DNA of 64,000 nt, taken from positions 35,744,931 through 35,808,930 of the forward strand of contig OZ022348.1 of NCBI GenBank assembly GCA_963989245.1. Reading direction: 5' to 3'. This document shows positions 12,646 through 25,360 of this stretch, in pieces. The position numbers and the translations under genes are program-made. The stretch comes from Nansenia antarctica (Eukaryota > Chordata > Actinopteri > Argentiniformes > Microstomatidae). Positions within the stretch are counted from its first letter, which is position 1; each line of letters begins with the position of its first letter. The notes beneath the pieces are model-generated. The model saw only the letters and a program-made list of their open reading frames with translations, searched no databases and was not told where the DNA came from.

Positions 12646-13187
12646 AAAACAGCTCTCGAAGAGATTGTCAAAAGAGACTCTGAAAACGAAACGTTGATTA
12701 CTTTTGAGCAAAAGGCTGCACACACGCAATTTAAGTTGCTCTGATTGTCATTTAGAGTAACATTATAGGATTATTCAACGACAAGTCAAAATGTGCTCGT
12801 GAAAGGCAGAAAACAACACTTTGATAGTTTGATATAACTTGAGAACGAATGCAAAAAACAGTCCACTCTAAGAACAGGCCGCTTGGACACTTTCAGAACA
12901 GCTCTGTTAATGACTGAAAACAGCTCTCGAAGAGATTGTCAAAAGAGACTCCGAAAACGAAACGTTGATCACTTTTGAGCAAAAGGCTGCACACACGCAA
13001 TTCAAGTTGCTCTGATTGTCATTTAGAGTAACATTATAGGATTATTCAACAACAAGTCAAAATGTGCTCGTGAAAGGCAGAAAACAACACTTTGATAGTT
13101 TGATATAACTTGAGAACGAATGCAAAAAACAGTCCACTCTAAGAACAGGCCGCTTGGACACTTTCAGAACAGCTCTGTTAATGACTG

Positions 13188-13447
13188 AAAACAGCTCTCG
13201 AAGAGATTGTCAAAAGAGACTCCGAAAACGAAACGTTGATCACTTTTGAGCAAAAGGCTGCACACACGCAATTCAAGTTGCTCTGATTGTCATTTAGAGT
13301 TACATTATAGGAGCATTCAGCAACAAGTCAAAATGTGCTCCAGAAAAGCAGAAAACAACACTGATAGAACTTGAGAACGAATGCAAAAACAGTCCACTCT
13401 CAGAACAGGCCGCTTGGACACTTTCAGAACAGCTCTGTTAATGACTG
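13188..13447. repeat. Short-class monomer (260 bp)
   Basis: Standard short-class copy. The follower at 13448 carries T36, T54, A114 and A154 (GCTCATG), a haplotype otherwise seen after T62-type short monomers. Confidence 0.94.
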
Positions 13448-14802
13448 AAAACAGCTCTCGAAGAGATTGTCAAAAGAGACTCTGAAAACGAAACGTTGAT
13501 TACTTTTGAGCAAAAGGCTGCACACACGCAATTCAAGTTGCTCTGATTGTCATTTAGAGTAACATTATAGGATTATTCAACAACAAGTCAAAATGTGCTC
13601 ATGAAAGGCAGAAAACAACACTTTGATAGTTTGATATAACTTGAGAACGAATGCAAAAAACAGTCCACTCTAAGAACAGGCCGCTTGGACACTTTCAGAA
13701 CAGCTCTGTTAATGACTGAAAACAGCTCTCGAAGAGATTGTCAAAAGAGACTCTGAAAACGAAACGTTGATTACTTTTGAGCAAAAGGCTGCACACACGC
13801 AATTCAAGTTGCTCTGATTGTCATTTAGAGTAACATTATAGGATTATTCAACAACAAGTCAAAATGTGCTCGTGAAAGGCAGAAAACAACACTTTGATAG
13901 TTTGATATAACTTGAGAACGAATGCAAAAAACAGTCCACTCTCAGAACAGGCCGCTTGGACACTTTCAGAACAGCTCTGTTAATGACTGAAAACAGCTCT
14001 CGAAGAGATTGTCAAAAGAGACTCCGAAAACGAAACGTTGATCACTTTTGAGCAAAAGGCTGCACACACGCAATTCAAGTTGCTCTGATTGTCATTTAGA
14101 GTTACATTATAGGATTATTCAACAACAAGTCAAAATGTGCTCGTGAAAGGCAGAAAACAACACTTTGATAGTTTGATATAACTTGAGAACGAATGCAAAA
14201 AACAGTCCACTCTAAGAACAGGCCGCTTGGACACTTTCAGAACAGCTCTGTTAATGACTGAAAACAGCTCTCGAAGAGATTGTCAAAAGAGACTCCGAAA
14301 ACGAAACGTTGATCACTTTTGAGCAAAAGGCTGCACACACGCAATTCAAGTTGCTCTGATTGTCATTTAGAGTTACATTATAGGATTATTCAACAACAAG
14401 TCAAAATGTGCTCGTGAAAGGCAGAAAACAACACTTTGATAGTTTGATATAACTTGAGAATGAATGCAAAAAACAGTCCACTCTAAGAACAGGCCGCTTG
14501 GACACTTTCAGAACAGCTCTGTTAATGACTGAAAACAGCTCTCGAAGAGATTGTCAAAAGAGACTCCGAAAACGAAACGTTGATCACTTTTGAGCAAAAG
14601 GCTGCACACACGCAATTCAAGTTGCTCTGATTGTCATTTAGAGTTACATTATAGGATTATTCAACAACAAGTCAAAATGTGCTCGTGAAAGGCAGAAAAC
14701 AACACTTTGATAGTTTGATATAACTTGAGAACGAATGCAAAAAACAGTCCACTCTAAGAACAGGCCGCTTGGACACTTTCAGAACAGCTCTGTTAATGAC
14801 TG

Positions 14803-15062
14803 AAAACAGCTCTCGAAGAGATTGTCAAAAGAGACTCCGAAAACGAAACGTTGATCACTTTTGAGCAAAAGGCTGCACACACGCAATTCAAGTTGCTCTG
14901 ATTGTCATTTAGAGTTACATTATAGGAGCATTCAGCAACAAGTCAAAATGTGCTCCAGAAAAGCAGAAAACAACACTGATAGAACTTGAGAACGAATGCA
15001 AAAACAGTCCACTCTCAGAACAGGCCGCTTGGACACTTTCAGAACAGCTCTGTTAATGACTG
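14803..15062. repeat. Short-class monomer at the left flank/core boundary (260 bp)
   Basis: Last short monomer before a run of 116 long monomers. Its follower at 15063 has T36 but C54 and T114, which is type H of the core code. The boundary between flank and core is therefore within or next to this monomer. Confidence 0.94.
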
Positions 15063-16959
15063 AAAACAGCTCTCGAAGAGATTGTCAAAAGAGACTCTGA
15101 AAACGAAACGTTGATCACTTTTGAGCAAAAGGCTGCACACACGCAATTCAAGTTGCTCTGATTGTCATTTAGAGTTACATTATAGGATTATTCAACAACA
15201 AGTCAAAATGTGCTCGTGAAAGGCAGAAAACAACACTTTGATAGTTTGATATAACTTGAGAACGAATGCAAAAAACAGTCCACTCTAAGAACAGGCCGCT
15301 TGGACACTTTCAGAACAGCTCTGTTAATGACTGAAAACAGCTCTCGAAGAGATTGTCAAAAGAGACTCCGAAAACGAAACGTTGATCACTTTTGAGCAAA
15401 AGGCTGCACACACGCAATTCAAGTTGCTCTGATTGTCATTTAGAGTTACATTATAGGATTATTCAACAACAAGTCAAAATGTGCTCGTGAAAGGCAGAAA
15501 ACAACACTTTGATAGTTTGATATAACTTGAGAACGAATGCAAAAAACAGTCCACTCTCAGAACAGGCCGCTTGGACACTTTCAGAACAGCTCTGTTAATG
15601 ACTGAAAACAGCTCTCGAAGAGATTGTCAAAAGAGACTCCGAAAACGAAACGTTGATCACTTTTGAGCAAAAGGCTGCACACACGCAATTCAAGTTGCTC
15701 TGATTGTCATTTAGAGTTACATTATAGGATTATTCAACAACAAGTCAAAATGTGCTCGTGAAAGGCAGAAAACAACACTTTGATAGTTTGATATAACTTG
15801 AGAACGAATGCAAAAAACAGTCCACTCTAAGAACAGGCCGCTTGGACACTTTCAGAACAGCTCTGTTAATGACTGAAAACAGCTCTCGAAGAGATTGTCA
15901 AAAGAGACTCTGAAAACGAAACGTTGATCACTTTTGAGCAAAAGGCTGCACACACGCAATTCAAGTTGCTCTGATTGTCATTTAGAGTTACATTATAGGA
16001 TTATTCAACAACAAGTCAAAATGTGCTCGTGAAAGGCAGAAAACAACACTTTGATAGTTTGATATAACTTGAGAACGAATGCAAAAAACAGTCCACTCTC
16101 AGAACAGGCCGCTTGGACACTTTCAGAACAGCTCTGTTAATGACTGAAAACAGCTCTCGAAGAGATTGTCAAAAGAGACTCCGAAAACGAAACGTTGATC
16201 ACTTTTGAGCAAAAGGCTGCACACACGCAATTCAAGTTGCTCTGATTGTCATTTAGAGTTACATTATAGGATTATTCAACAACAAGTCAAAATGTGCTCG
16301 TGAAAGGCAGAAAACAACACTTTGATAGTTTGATATAACTTGAGAACGAATGCAAAAAACAGTCCACTCTCAGAACAGGCCGCTTGGACACTTTCAGAAC
16401 AGCTCTGTTAATGACTGAAAACAGCTCTCGAAGAGATTGTCAAAAGAGACTCCGAAAACGAAACGTTGATCACTTTTGAGCAAAAGGCTGCACACACGCA
16501 ATTCAAGTTGCTCTGATTGTCATTTAGAGTTACATTATAGGATTATTCAACAACAAGTCAAAATGTGCTCGTGAAAGGCAGAAAACAACACTTTGATAGT
16601 TTGATATAACTTGAGAACGAATGCAAAAAACAGTCCACTCTAAGAACAGGCCGCTTGGACACTTTCAGAACAGCTCTGTTAATGACTGAAAACAGCTCTC
16701 GAAGAGATTGTCAAAAGAGACTCTGAAAACGAAACGTTGATCACTTTTGAGCAAAAGGCTGCACACACGCAATTCAAGTTGCTCTGATTGTCATTTAGAG
16801 TTACATTATAGGATTATTCAACAACAAGTCAAAATGTGCTCGTGAAAGGCAGAAAACAACACTTTGATAGTTTGATATAACTTGAGAACGAATGCAAAAA
16901 ACAGTCCACTCTAAGAACAGGCCGCTTGGACACTTTCAGAACAGCTCTGTTAATGACTG
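15063..16959. repeat. Core entry: seven monomers H-B-C-D-B-C-H
   Basis: Seven 271-bp monomers lead from the last short monomer into the first complete HOR. Types in order are H, B, C, D, B, C, H. Compared with the standard unit, the E-D pair is missing and a second B-C follows D. A similar B-C-D-B-C order reappears at the other edge of the core, after 43247. So both edges hold the same non-standard arrangement. Confidence 0.82.
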
Positions 16960-19127
16960 AAAACAGCTCTCGAAGAGATTGTCAAAAGATACTCTGAAAA
17001 CGAAACGTTGATTACTTTTGAGCAAAAGGCTGCACACACGCAATTCAAGTTGCTCTGATTGTCATTTAGAGTAACATTATAGGATTATTCAACAACAAGT
17101 CAAAATGTGCTCGTGAAAGGCAGAAAACAACACTTTGATAGTTTGATATAACTTGAGAACGAATGCAAAAAACAGTCCACTCTCAGAACAGGCCGCTTGG
17201 ACACTTTCAGAACAGCTCTGTTAATGACTGAAAACAGCTCTCGAAGAGATTGTCAAAAGAGACTCCGAAAACGAAACGTTGATCACTTTTGAGCAAAAGG
17301 CTGCACACACGCAATTCAAGTTGCTCTGATTGTCATTTAGAGTTACATTATAGGATTATTCAACAACAAGTCAAAATGTGCTCGTGAAAGGCAGAAAACA
17401 ACACTTTGATAGTTTGATATAACTTGAGAACGAATGCAAAAAACAGTCCACTCTCAGAACAGGCCGCTTGGACACTTTCAGAACAGCTCTGTTAATGACT
17501 GAAAACAGCTCTCGAAGAGATTGTCAAAAGAGACTCCGAAAACGAAACGTTGATCACTTTTGAGCAAAAGGCTGCACACACGCAATTCAAGTTGCTCTGA
17601 TTGTCATTTAGAGTTACATTATAGGATTATTCAACAACAAGTCAAAATGTGCTCGTGAAAGGCAGAAAACAACACTTTGATAGTTTGATATAACTTGAGA
17701 ACGAATGCAAAAAACAGTCCACTCTAAGAACAGGCCGCTTGGACACTTTCAGAACAGCTCTGTTAATGACTGAAAACAGCTCTCGAAGAGATTGTCAAAA
17801 GAGACTCTGAAAACGAAACGTTGATCACTTTTGAGCAAAAGGCTGCACACACGCAATTCAAGTTGCTCTGATTGTCATTTAGAGTTACATTATAGGATTA
17901 TTCAACAACAAGTCAAAATGTGCTCGTGAAAGGCAGAAAACAACACTTTGATAGTTTGATATAACTTGAGAACGAATGCAAAAAACAGTCCACTCTCAGA
18001 ACAGGCCGCTTGGACACTTTCAGAACAGCTCTGTTAATGACTGAAAACAGCTCTCGAAGAGATTGTCAAAAGAGACTCCGAAAACGAAACATTGATCACT
18101 TTTGAGCAAAAGGCTGCACACACGCAATTCAAGTTGCTCTGATTGTCATTTAGAGTTACATTATAGGATTATTCAACAACAAGTCAAAATGTGCTCGTGA
18201 AAGGCAGAAAACAACACTTTGATAGTTTGATATAACTTGAGAACGAAGGCAAAAAACAGTCCACTCTAAGAACAAGCCGCTTGGACACTTTCAGAACAGC
18301 TCTGTTAATGACTGAAAACAGCTCTCGAAGAGATTGTCAAAAGAGACTCTGAAAACGAAACGTTGATCACTTTTGAGCAAAAGGCTGCACACACGCAATT
18401 CAAGTTGCTCTGATTGTCATTTAGAGTTACATTACAGGATTATTCAACAACAAGTCAAAATGTGCTCGTGAAAGGCAGAAAACAACATTTTGATAGTTTG
18501 ATATAACTTGAGAACGAATGCAAAAAACAGTCCACTCTCAGAACAGGCCGCTTGGACACTTTCAGAACAGCTCTGTTAATGACTGAAAACAGCTCTCGAA
18601 GAGATTGTCAAAAGAGACTCCGAAAACGAAACGTTGATCACTTTTGAGCAAAAGGCTGCACACACGCAATTCAAGTTGCTCTGATTGTCATTTAGAGTTA
18701 CATTATAGGATTATTCAACAACAAGTCAAAATGTGCTCGTGAAAGGCAGAAAACAACACTTTGATAGTTTGATATAACTTGAGAACGAATGCAAAAAACA
18801 GTCCACTCTAAGAACAGGCCGCTTGGACACTTTCAGAACAGCTCTGTTAATGACTGAAAACAGCTCTCGAAGAGATTGTCAAAAGAGACTCTGAAAACGA
18901 AACGTTGATCACTTTTGAGCAAAAGGCTGCACACACGCAATTCAAGTTGCTCTGATTGTCATTTAGAGTTACATTATAGGATTATTCAACAACAAGTCAA
19001 AATGTGCTCGTGAAAGGCAGAAAACAACACTTTGATAGTTTGATATAACTTGAGAACGAATGCAAAAAACAGTCCACTCTAAGAACAGGCCGCTTGGACA
19101 CTTTCAGAACAGCTCTGTTAATGACTG
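16960..19127. repeat. HOR unit 1: standard 8-mer, 2,168 bp
   Basis: Order A-B-C-D-E-D-C-H. The A monomer has T31 (AGATACTC, 16990). The E monomer has G205 at 18248 and a private G-to-A at 18091, a CpG to CpA change. The second D monomer has C121 (ATTACAGG, 18435), shared with unit 2 one HOR period later, and a private C-to-T at 18488. Confidence 0.9.
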
Positions 19128-21295
19128 AAAACAGCTCTCGAAGAGATTGTCAAAAGAGACTCTGAAAACGAAACGTTGATTACTTTTGAGCAAAAGGCTG
19201 CACACACGCAATTCAAGTTGCTCTGATTGTCATTTAGAGTAACATTATAGGATTATTCAACAACAAGTCAAAATGTGCTCGTGAAAGGCAGAAAACAACA
19301 CTTTGATAGTTTGATATAACTTGAGAACGAATGCAAAAAACAGTCCACTCTCAGAACAGGCCGCTTGGACACTTTCAGAACAGCTCTGTTAATGACTGAA
19401 AACAGCTCTCGAAGAGATTGTCAAAAGAGACTCCGAAAACGAAACGTTGATCACTTTTGAGCAAAAGGCTGCACACACGCAATTCAAGTTGCTCTGATTG
19501 TCATTTAGAGTTACATTATAGGATTATTCAACAACAAGTCAAAATGTGCTCGTGAAAGGCAGAAAACAACACTTTGATAGTTTGATATAACTTGAGAACG
19601 AATGCAAAAAACAGTCCACTCTCAGAACAGGCCGCTTGGACACTTTCAGAACAGCTCTGTTAATGACTGAAAACAGCTCTCGAAGAGATTGTCAAAAGAG
19701 ACTCCGAAAACGAAACGTTGATCACTTTTGAGCAAAAGGCTGCACACACGCAATTCAAGTTGCTCTGATTGTCATTTAGAGTTACATTATAGGATTATTC
19801 AACAACAAGTCAAAATGTGCTCGTGAAAGGCAGAAAACAACACTTTGATAGTTTGATATAACTTGAGAACGAATGCAAAAAACAGTCCACTCTAAGAACA
19901 GGCCGCTTGGACACTTTCAGAACAGCTCTGTTAATGACTGAAAACAGCTCTCGAAGAGATTGTCAAAAGAGACTCTGAAAACGAAACGTTGATCACTTTT
20001 GAGCAAAAGGCTGCACACACGCAATTCAAGTTGCTCTGATTGTCATTTAGAGTTACATTATAGGATTATTCAACAACAAGTCAAAATGTGCTCGTGAAAG
20101 GCAGAAAACAACACTTTGATAGTTTGATATAACTTGAGAACGAATGCAAAAAACAGTCCACTCTCAGAACAGGCCGCTTGGACACTTTCAGAACAGCTCT
20201 GTTAATGACTGAAAACAGCTCTCGAAGAGATTGTCAAAAGAGACTCCGAAAACGAAACGTTGATCACTTTTGAGCAAAAGGCTGCACACACGCAATTCAA
20301 GTTGCTCTGATTGTCATTTAGAGTTACATTATAGGATTATTCAACAACAAGTCAAAATGTGCTCGTGAAAGGCAGAAAACAACACTTTGATAGTTTGATA
20401 TAACTTGAGAACGAAGGCAAAAAACAGTCCACTCTAAGAACAAGCCGCTTGGACACTTTCAGAACAGCTCTGTTAATGACTGAAAACAGCTCTCGAAGAG
20501 ATTGTCAAAAGAGACTCTGAAAACGAAACGTTGATCACTTTTGAGCAAAAGGCTGCACACACGCAATTCAAGTTGCTCTGATTGTCATTTAGAGTTACAT
20601 TACAGGATTATTCAACAACAAGTCAAAATGTGCTCGTGAAAGGCAGAAAACAACACTTTGATAGTTTGATATAACTTGAGAACGAATGCAAAAAACAGTC
20701 CACTCTCAGAACAGGCCGCTTGGACACTTTCAGAACAGCTCTGTTAATGACTGAAAACAGCTCTCGAAGAGATTGTCAAAAGAGACTCCGAAAACGAAAC
20801 GTTGATCACTTTTGAGCAAAAGGCTGCACACACGCAATTCAAGTTGCTCTGATTGTCATTTAGAGTTACATTATAGGATTATTCAACAACAAGTCAAAAT
20901 GTGCTCGTGAAAGGCAGAAAACAACACTTTGATAGTTTGATATAACTTGAGAACGAATGCAAAAAACAGTCCACTCTAAGAACAGGCCGCTTGGACACTT
21001 TCAGAACAGCTCTGTTAATGACTGAAAACAGCTCTCGAAGAGATTGTCAAAAGAGACTCTGAAAACGAAACGTTGATCACTTTTGAGCAAAAGGCTGCAC
21101 ACACGCAATTCAAGTTGCTCTGATTGTCATTTAGAGTTACATTATAGGATTATTCAACAACAAGTCAAAATGTGCTCGTGAAAGGCAGAAAACAACACTT
21201 TGATAGTTTGATATAACTTGAGAACGAATGCAAAAAACAGTCCACTCTAAGAACAGGCCGCTTGGACACTTTCAGAACAGCTCTGTTAATGACTG
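19128..21295. repeat. HOR unit 2: standard 8-mer, 2,168 bp
   Basis: Order A-B-C-D-E-D-C-H. E marker G205 at 20416. C121 at 20603 lies exactly 2,168 bp after the same variant in unit 1, so the two units are neighbouring copies of one another. The A monomer lacks T31. Confidence 0.9.
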
Positions 21296-23463
21296 AAAAC
21301 AGCTCTCGAAGAGATTGTCAAAAGAGACTCTGAAAACGAAACGTTGATTACTTTTGAGCAAAAGGCTGCACACACGCAATTCAAGTTGCTCTGATTGTCA
21401 TTTAGAGTAACATTATAGGATTATTCAACAACAAGTCAAAATGTGCTCGTGAAAGGCAGAAAACAACACTTTGATAGTTTGATATAACTTGAGAACGAAT
21501 GCAAAAAACAGTCCACTCTCAGAACAGGCCGCTTGGACACTTTCAGAACAGCTCTGTTAATGACTGAAAACAGCTCTCGAAGAGATTGTCAAAAGAGACT
21601 CCGAAAACGAAACGTTGATCACTTTTGAGCAAAAGGCTGCACACACGCAATTCAAGTTGCTCTGATTGTCATTTAGAGTTACATTATAGGATTATTCAAC
21701 AACAAGTCAAAATGTGCTCGTGAAAGGCAGAAAACAACACTTTGATAGTTTGATATAACTTGAGAACGAATGCAAAAAACAGTCCACTCTCAGAACAGGC
21801 CGCTTGGACACTTTCAGAACAGCTCTGTTAATGACTGAAAACAGCTCTCGAAGAGATTGTCAAAAGAGACTCCGAAAACGAAACGTTGATCACTTTTGAG
21901 CAAAAGGCTGCACACACGCAATTCAAGTTGCTCTGATTGTCATTTAGAGTTACATTATAGGATTATTCAACAACAAGTCAAAATGTGCTCGTGAAAGGCA
22001 GAAAACAACACTTTGATAGTTTGATATAACTTGAGAACGAATGCAAAAAACAGTCCACTCTAAGAACAGGCCGCTTGGACACTTTCAGAACAGCTCTGTT
22101 AATGACTGAAAACAGCTCTCGAAGAGATTGTCAAAAGAGACTCTGAAAACGAAACGTTGATCACTTTTGAGCAAAAGGCTGCACACACGCAATTCAAGTT
22201 GCTCTGATTGTCATTTAGAGTTACATTATAGGATTATTCAACAACAAGTCAAAATGTGCTCGTGAAAGGCAGAAAACAACACTTTGATAGTTTGATATAA
22301 CTTGAGAACGAATGCAAAAAACAGTCCACTCTCAGAACAGGCCGCTTGGACACTTTCAGAACAGCTCTGTTAATGACTGAAAACAGCTCTCGAAGAGATT
22401 GTCAAAAGAGACTCCGAAAACGAAACGTTGATCACTTTTGAGCAAAAGGCTGCACACACGCAATTCAAGTTGCTCTGATTGTCATTTAGAGTTACATTAT
22501 AGGATTATTCAACAACAAGTCAAAATGTGCTCGTGAAAGGCAGAAAACAACACTTTGATAGTTTGATATAACTTGAGAACGAAGGCAAAAAACAGTCCAC
22601 TCTAAGAACAAGCCGCTTGGACACTTTCAGAACAGCTCTGTTAATGACTGAAAACAGCTCTCGAAGAGATTGTCAAAAGAGACTCTGAAAACGAAACGTT
22701 GATCACTTTTGAGCAAAAGGCTGCACACACGCAATTCAAGTTGCTCTGATTGTCATTTAGAGTTACATTATAGGATTATTCAACAACAAGTCAAAATGTG
22801 CTCGTGAAAGGCAGAAAACAACACTTTGATAGTTTGATATAACTTGAGAACGAATGCAAAAAACAGTCCACTCTCAGAACAGGCCGCTTGGACACTTTCA
22901 GAACAGCTCTGTTAATGACTGAAAACAGCTCTCGAAGAGATTGTCAAAAGAGACTCCGAAAACGAAACGTTGATCACTTTTGAGCAAAAGGCTGCACACA
23001 CGCAATTCAAGTTGCTCTGATTGTCATTTAGAGTTACATTATAGGATTATTCAACAACAAGTCAAAATGTGCTCGTGAAAGGCAGAAAACAACACTTTGA
23101 TAGTTTGATATAACTTGAGAACGAATGCAAAAAACAGTCCACTCTAAGAACAGGCCGCTTGGACACTTTCAGAACAGCTCTGTTAATGACTGAAAACAGC
23201 TCTCGAAGAGATTGTCAAAAGAGACTCTGAAAACGAAACGTTGATCACTTTTGAGCAAAAGGCTGCACACACGCAATTCAAGTTGCTCTGATTGTCATTT
23301 AGAGTTACATTATAGGATTATTCAACAACAAGTCAAAATGTGCTCGTGAAAGGCAGAAAACAACACTTTGATAGTTTGATATAACTTGAGAACGAATGCA
23401 AAAAACAGTCCACTCTAAGAACAGGCCGCTTGGACACTTTCAGAACAGCTCTGTTAATGACTG
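21296..23463. repeat. HOR unit 3: standard 8-mer, 2,168 bp
   Basis: Order A-B-C-D-E-D-C-H, with the E marker at 22584. No private variant noted; this is a good reference copy of the HOR. Position 121 is the usual T. Confidence 0.9.
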
Positions 23464-25360
23464 AAAACAGCTCTCGAAGAGATTGTCAAAAGATACTCTG
23501 AAAACGAAACGTTGATTACTTTTGAGCAAAAGGCTGCACACACGCAATTCAAGTTGCTCTGATTGTCATTTAGAGTAACATTATAGGATTATTCAACAAC
23601 AAGTCAAAATGTGCTCGTGAAAGGCAGAAAACAACACTTTGATAGTTTGATATAACTTGAGAACGAATGCAAAAAACAGTCCACTCTCAGAACAGGCCGC
23701 TTGGACACTTTCAGAACAGCTCTGTTAATGACTGAAAACAGCTCTCGAAGAGATTGTCAAAAGAGACTCCGAAAACGAAACGTTGATCACTTTTGAGCAA
23801 AAGGCTGCACACACGCAATTCAAGTTGCTCTGATTGTCATTTAGAGTTACATTATAGGATTATTCAACAACAAGTCAAAATGTGCTCGTGAAAGGCAGAA
23901 AACAACACTTTGATAGTTTGATATAACTTGAGAACGAATGCAAAAAACAGTCCACTCTCAGAACAGGCCGCTTGGACACTTTCAGAACAGCTCTGTTAAT
24001 GACTGAAAACAGCTCTCGAAGAGATTGTCAAAAGAGACTCCGAAAACGAAACGTTGATCACTTTTGAGCAAAAGGCTGCACACACGCAATTCAAGTTGCT
24101 CTGATTGTCATTTAGAGTTACATTATAGGATTATTCAACAACAAGTCAAAATGTGCTCGTGAAAGGCAGAAAACAACACTTTGATAGTTTGATATAACTT
24201 GAGAACGAATGCAAAAAACAGTCCACTCTAAGAACAGGCCGCTTGGACACTTTCAGAACAGCTCTGTTAATGACTGAAAACAGCTCTCGAAGAGATTGTC
24301 AAAAGAGACTCTGAAAACGAAACGTTGATCACTTTTGAGCAAAAGGCTGCACACACGCAATTCAAGTTGCTCTGATTGTCATTTAGAGTTACATTATAGG
24401 ATTATTCAACAACAAGTCAAAATGTGCTCGTGAAAGGCAGAAAACAACACTTTGATAGTTTGATATAACTTGAGAACGAATGCAAAAAACAGTCCACTCT
24501 CAGAACAGGCCGCTTGGACACTTTCAGAACAGCTCTGTTAATGACTGAAAACAGCTCTCGAAGAGATTGTCAAAAGAGACTCCGAAAACGAAACCTTGAT
24601 CACTTTTGAGCAAAAGGCTGCACACACGCAATTCAAGTTGCTCTGATTGTCATTTAGAGTTACATTATAGGATTATTCAACAACAAGTCAAAATGTGCTC
24701 GTGAAAGGCAGAAAACAACACTTTGATAGTTTGATATAACTTGAGAACGAAGGCAAAAAACAGTCCACTCTAAGAACAAGCTGCTTGGACACTTTCAGAA
24801 CAGCTCTGTTAATGACTGAAAACAGCTCTCGAAGAGATTGTCAAAAGAGACTCCGAAAACGAAACGTTGATCACTTTTGAGCAAAAGGCTGCACACACGC
24901 AATTCAAGTTGCTCTGATTGTCATTTAGAGTTACATTATAGGATTATTCAACAACAAGTCAAAATGTGCTCGTGAAAGGCAGAAAACAACACTTTGATAG
25001 TTTGATATAACTTGAGAACGAATGCAAAAAACAGTCCACTCTAAGAACAGGCCGCTTGGACACTTTCAGAACAGCTCTGTTAATGACTGAAAACAGCTCT
25101 CGAAGAGATTGTCAAAAGAGACTCTGAAAACGAAACGTTGATCACTTTTGAGCAAAAGGCTGCACACACGCAATTCAAGTTGCTCTGATTGTCATTTAGA
25201 GTTACATTATAGGATTATTCAACAACAAGTCAAAATGTGCTCGTGAAAGGCAGAAAACAACACTTTGATAGTTTGATATAACTTGAGAACGAATGCAAAA
25301 AACAGTCCACTCTAAGAACAGGCCGCTTGGACACTTTCAGAACAGCTCTGTTAATGACTG
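23464..25360. repeat. HOR unit 4: 7-mer, one D monomer lost (1,897 bp)
   Basis: Order A-B-C-D-E-C-H; the D that normally follows E is missing. The A monomer has T31 (23494), and E has C48 (AAACCTTG, 24595) and T235 (AAGCTGC, 24782). The monomer after E starts with C36, so the loss fits an unequal exchange between neighbouring monomers. The T31/C48/T235 haplotype recurs in the units at 31052 and 40808. Confidence 0.88.

Larger units (their letters stand above)
1..15062. repeat. Left flank: mixed long and short monomers
   Basis: Fifty-six monomers, ten of them short (starts 1085, 1616, 2416, 4028, 5914, 8884, 11313, 12386, 13188, 14803). Order is irregular: no fixed HOR period runs through it, though small modules recur. 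The commonest is a short monomer followed by one with T36 and T54. T87 variants (ATTTAAG) occur at monomers 2673, 11573 and 12646. A transversion in TTTTGTG (T62) marks the short monomers at 1085 and 4028. Most internal monomers are C36/C54/T114. The flank ends where the last short monomer (14803-15062) meets the core. Confidence 0.9.
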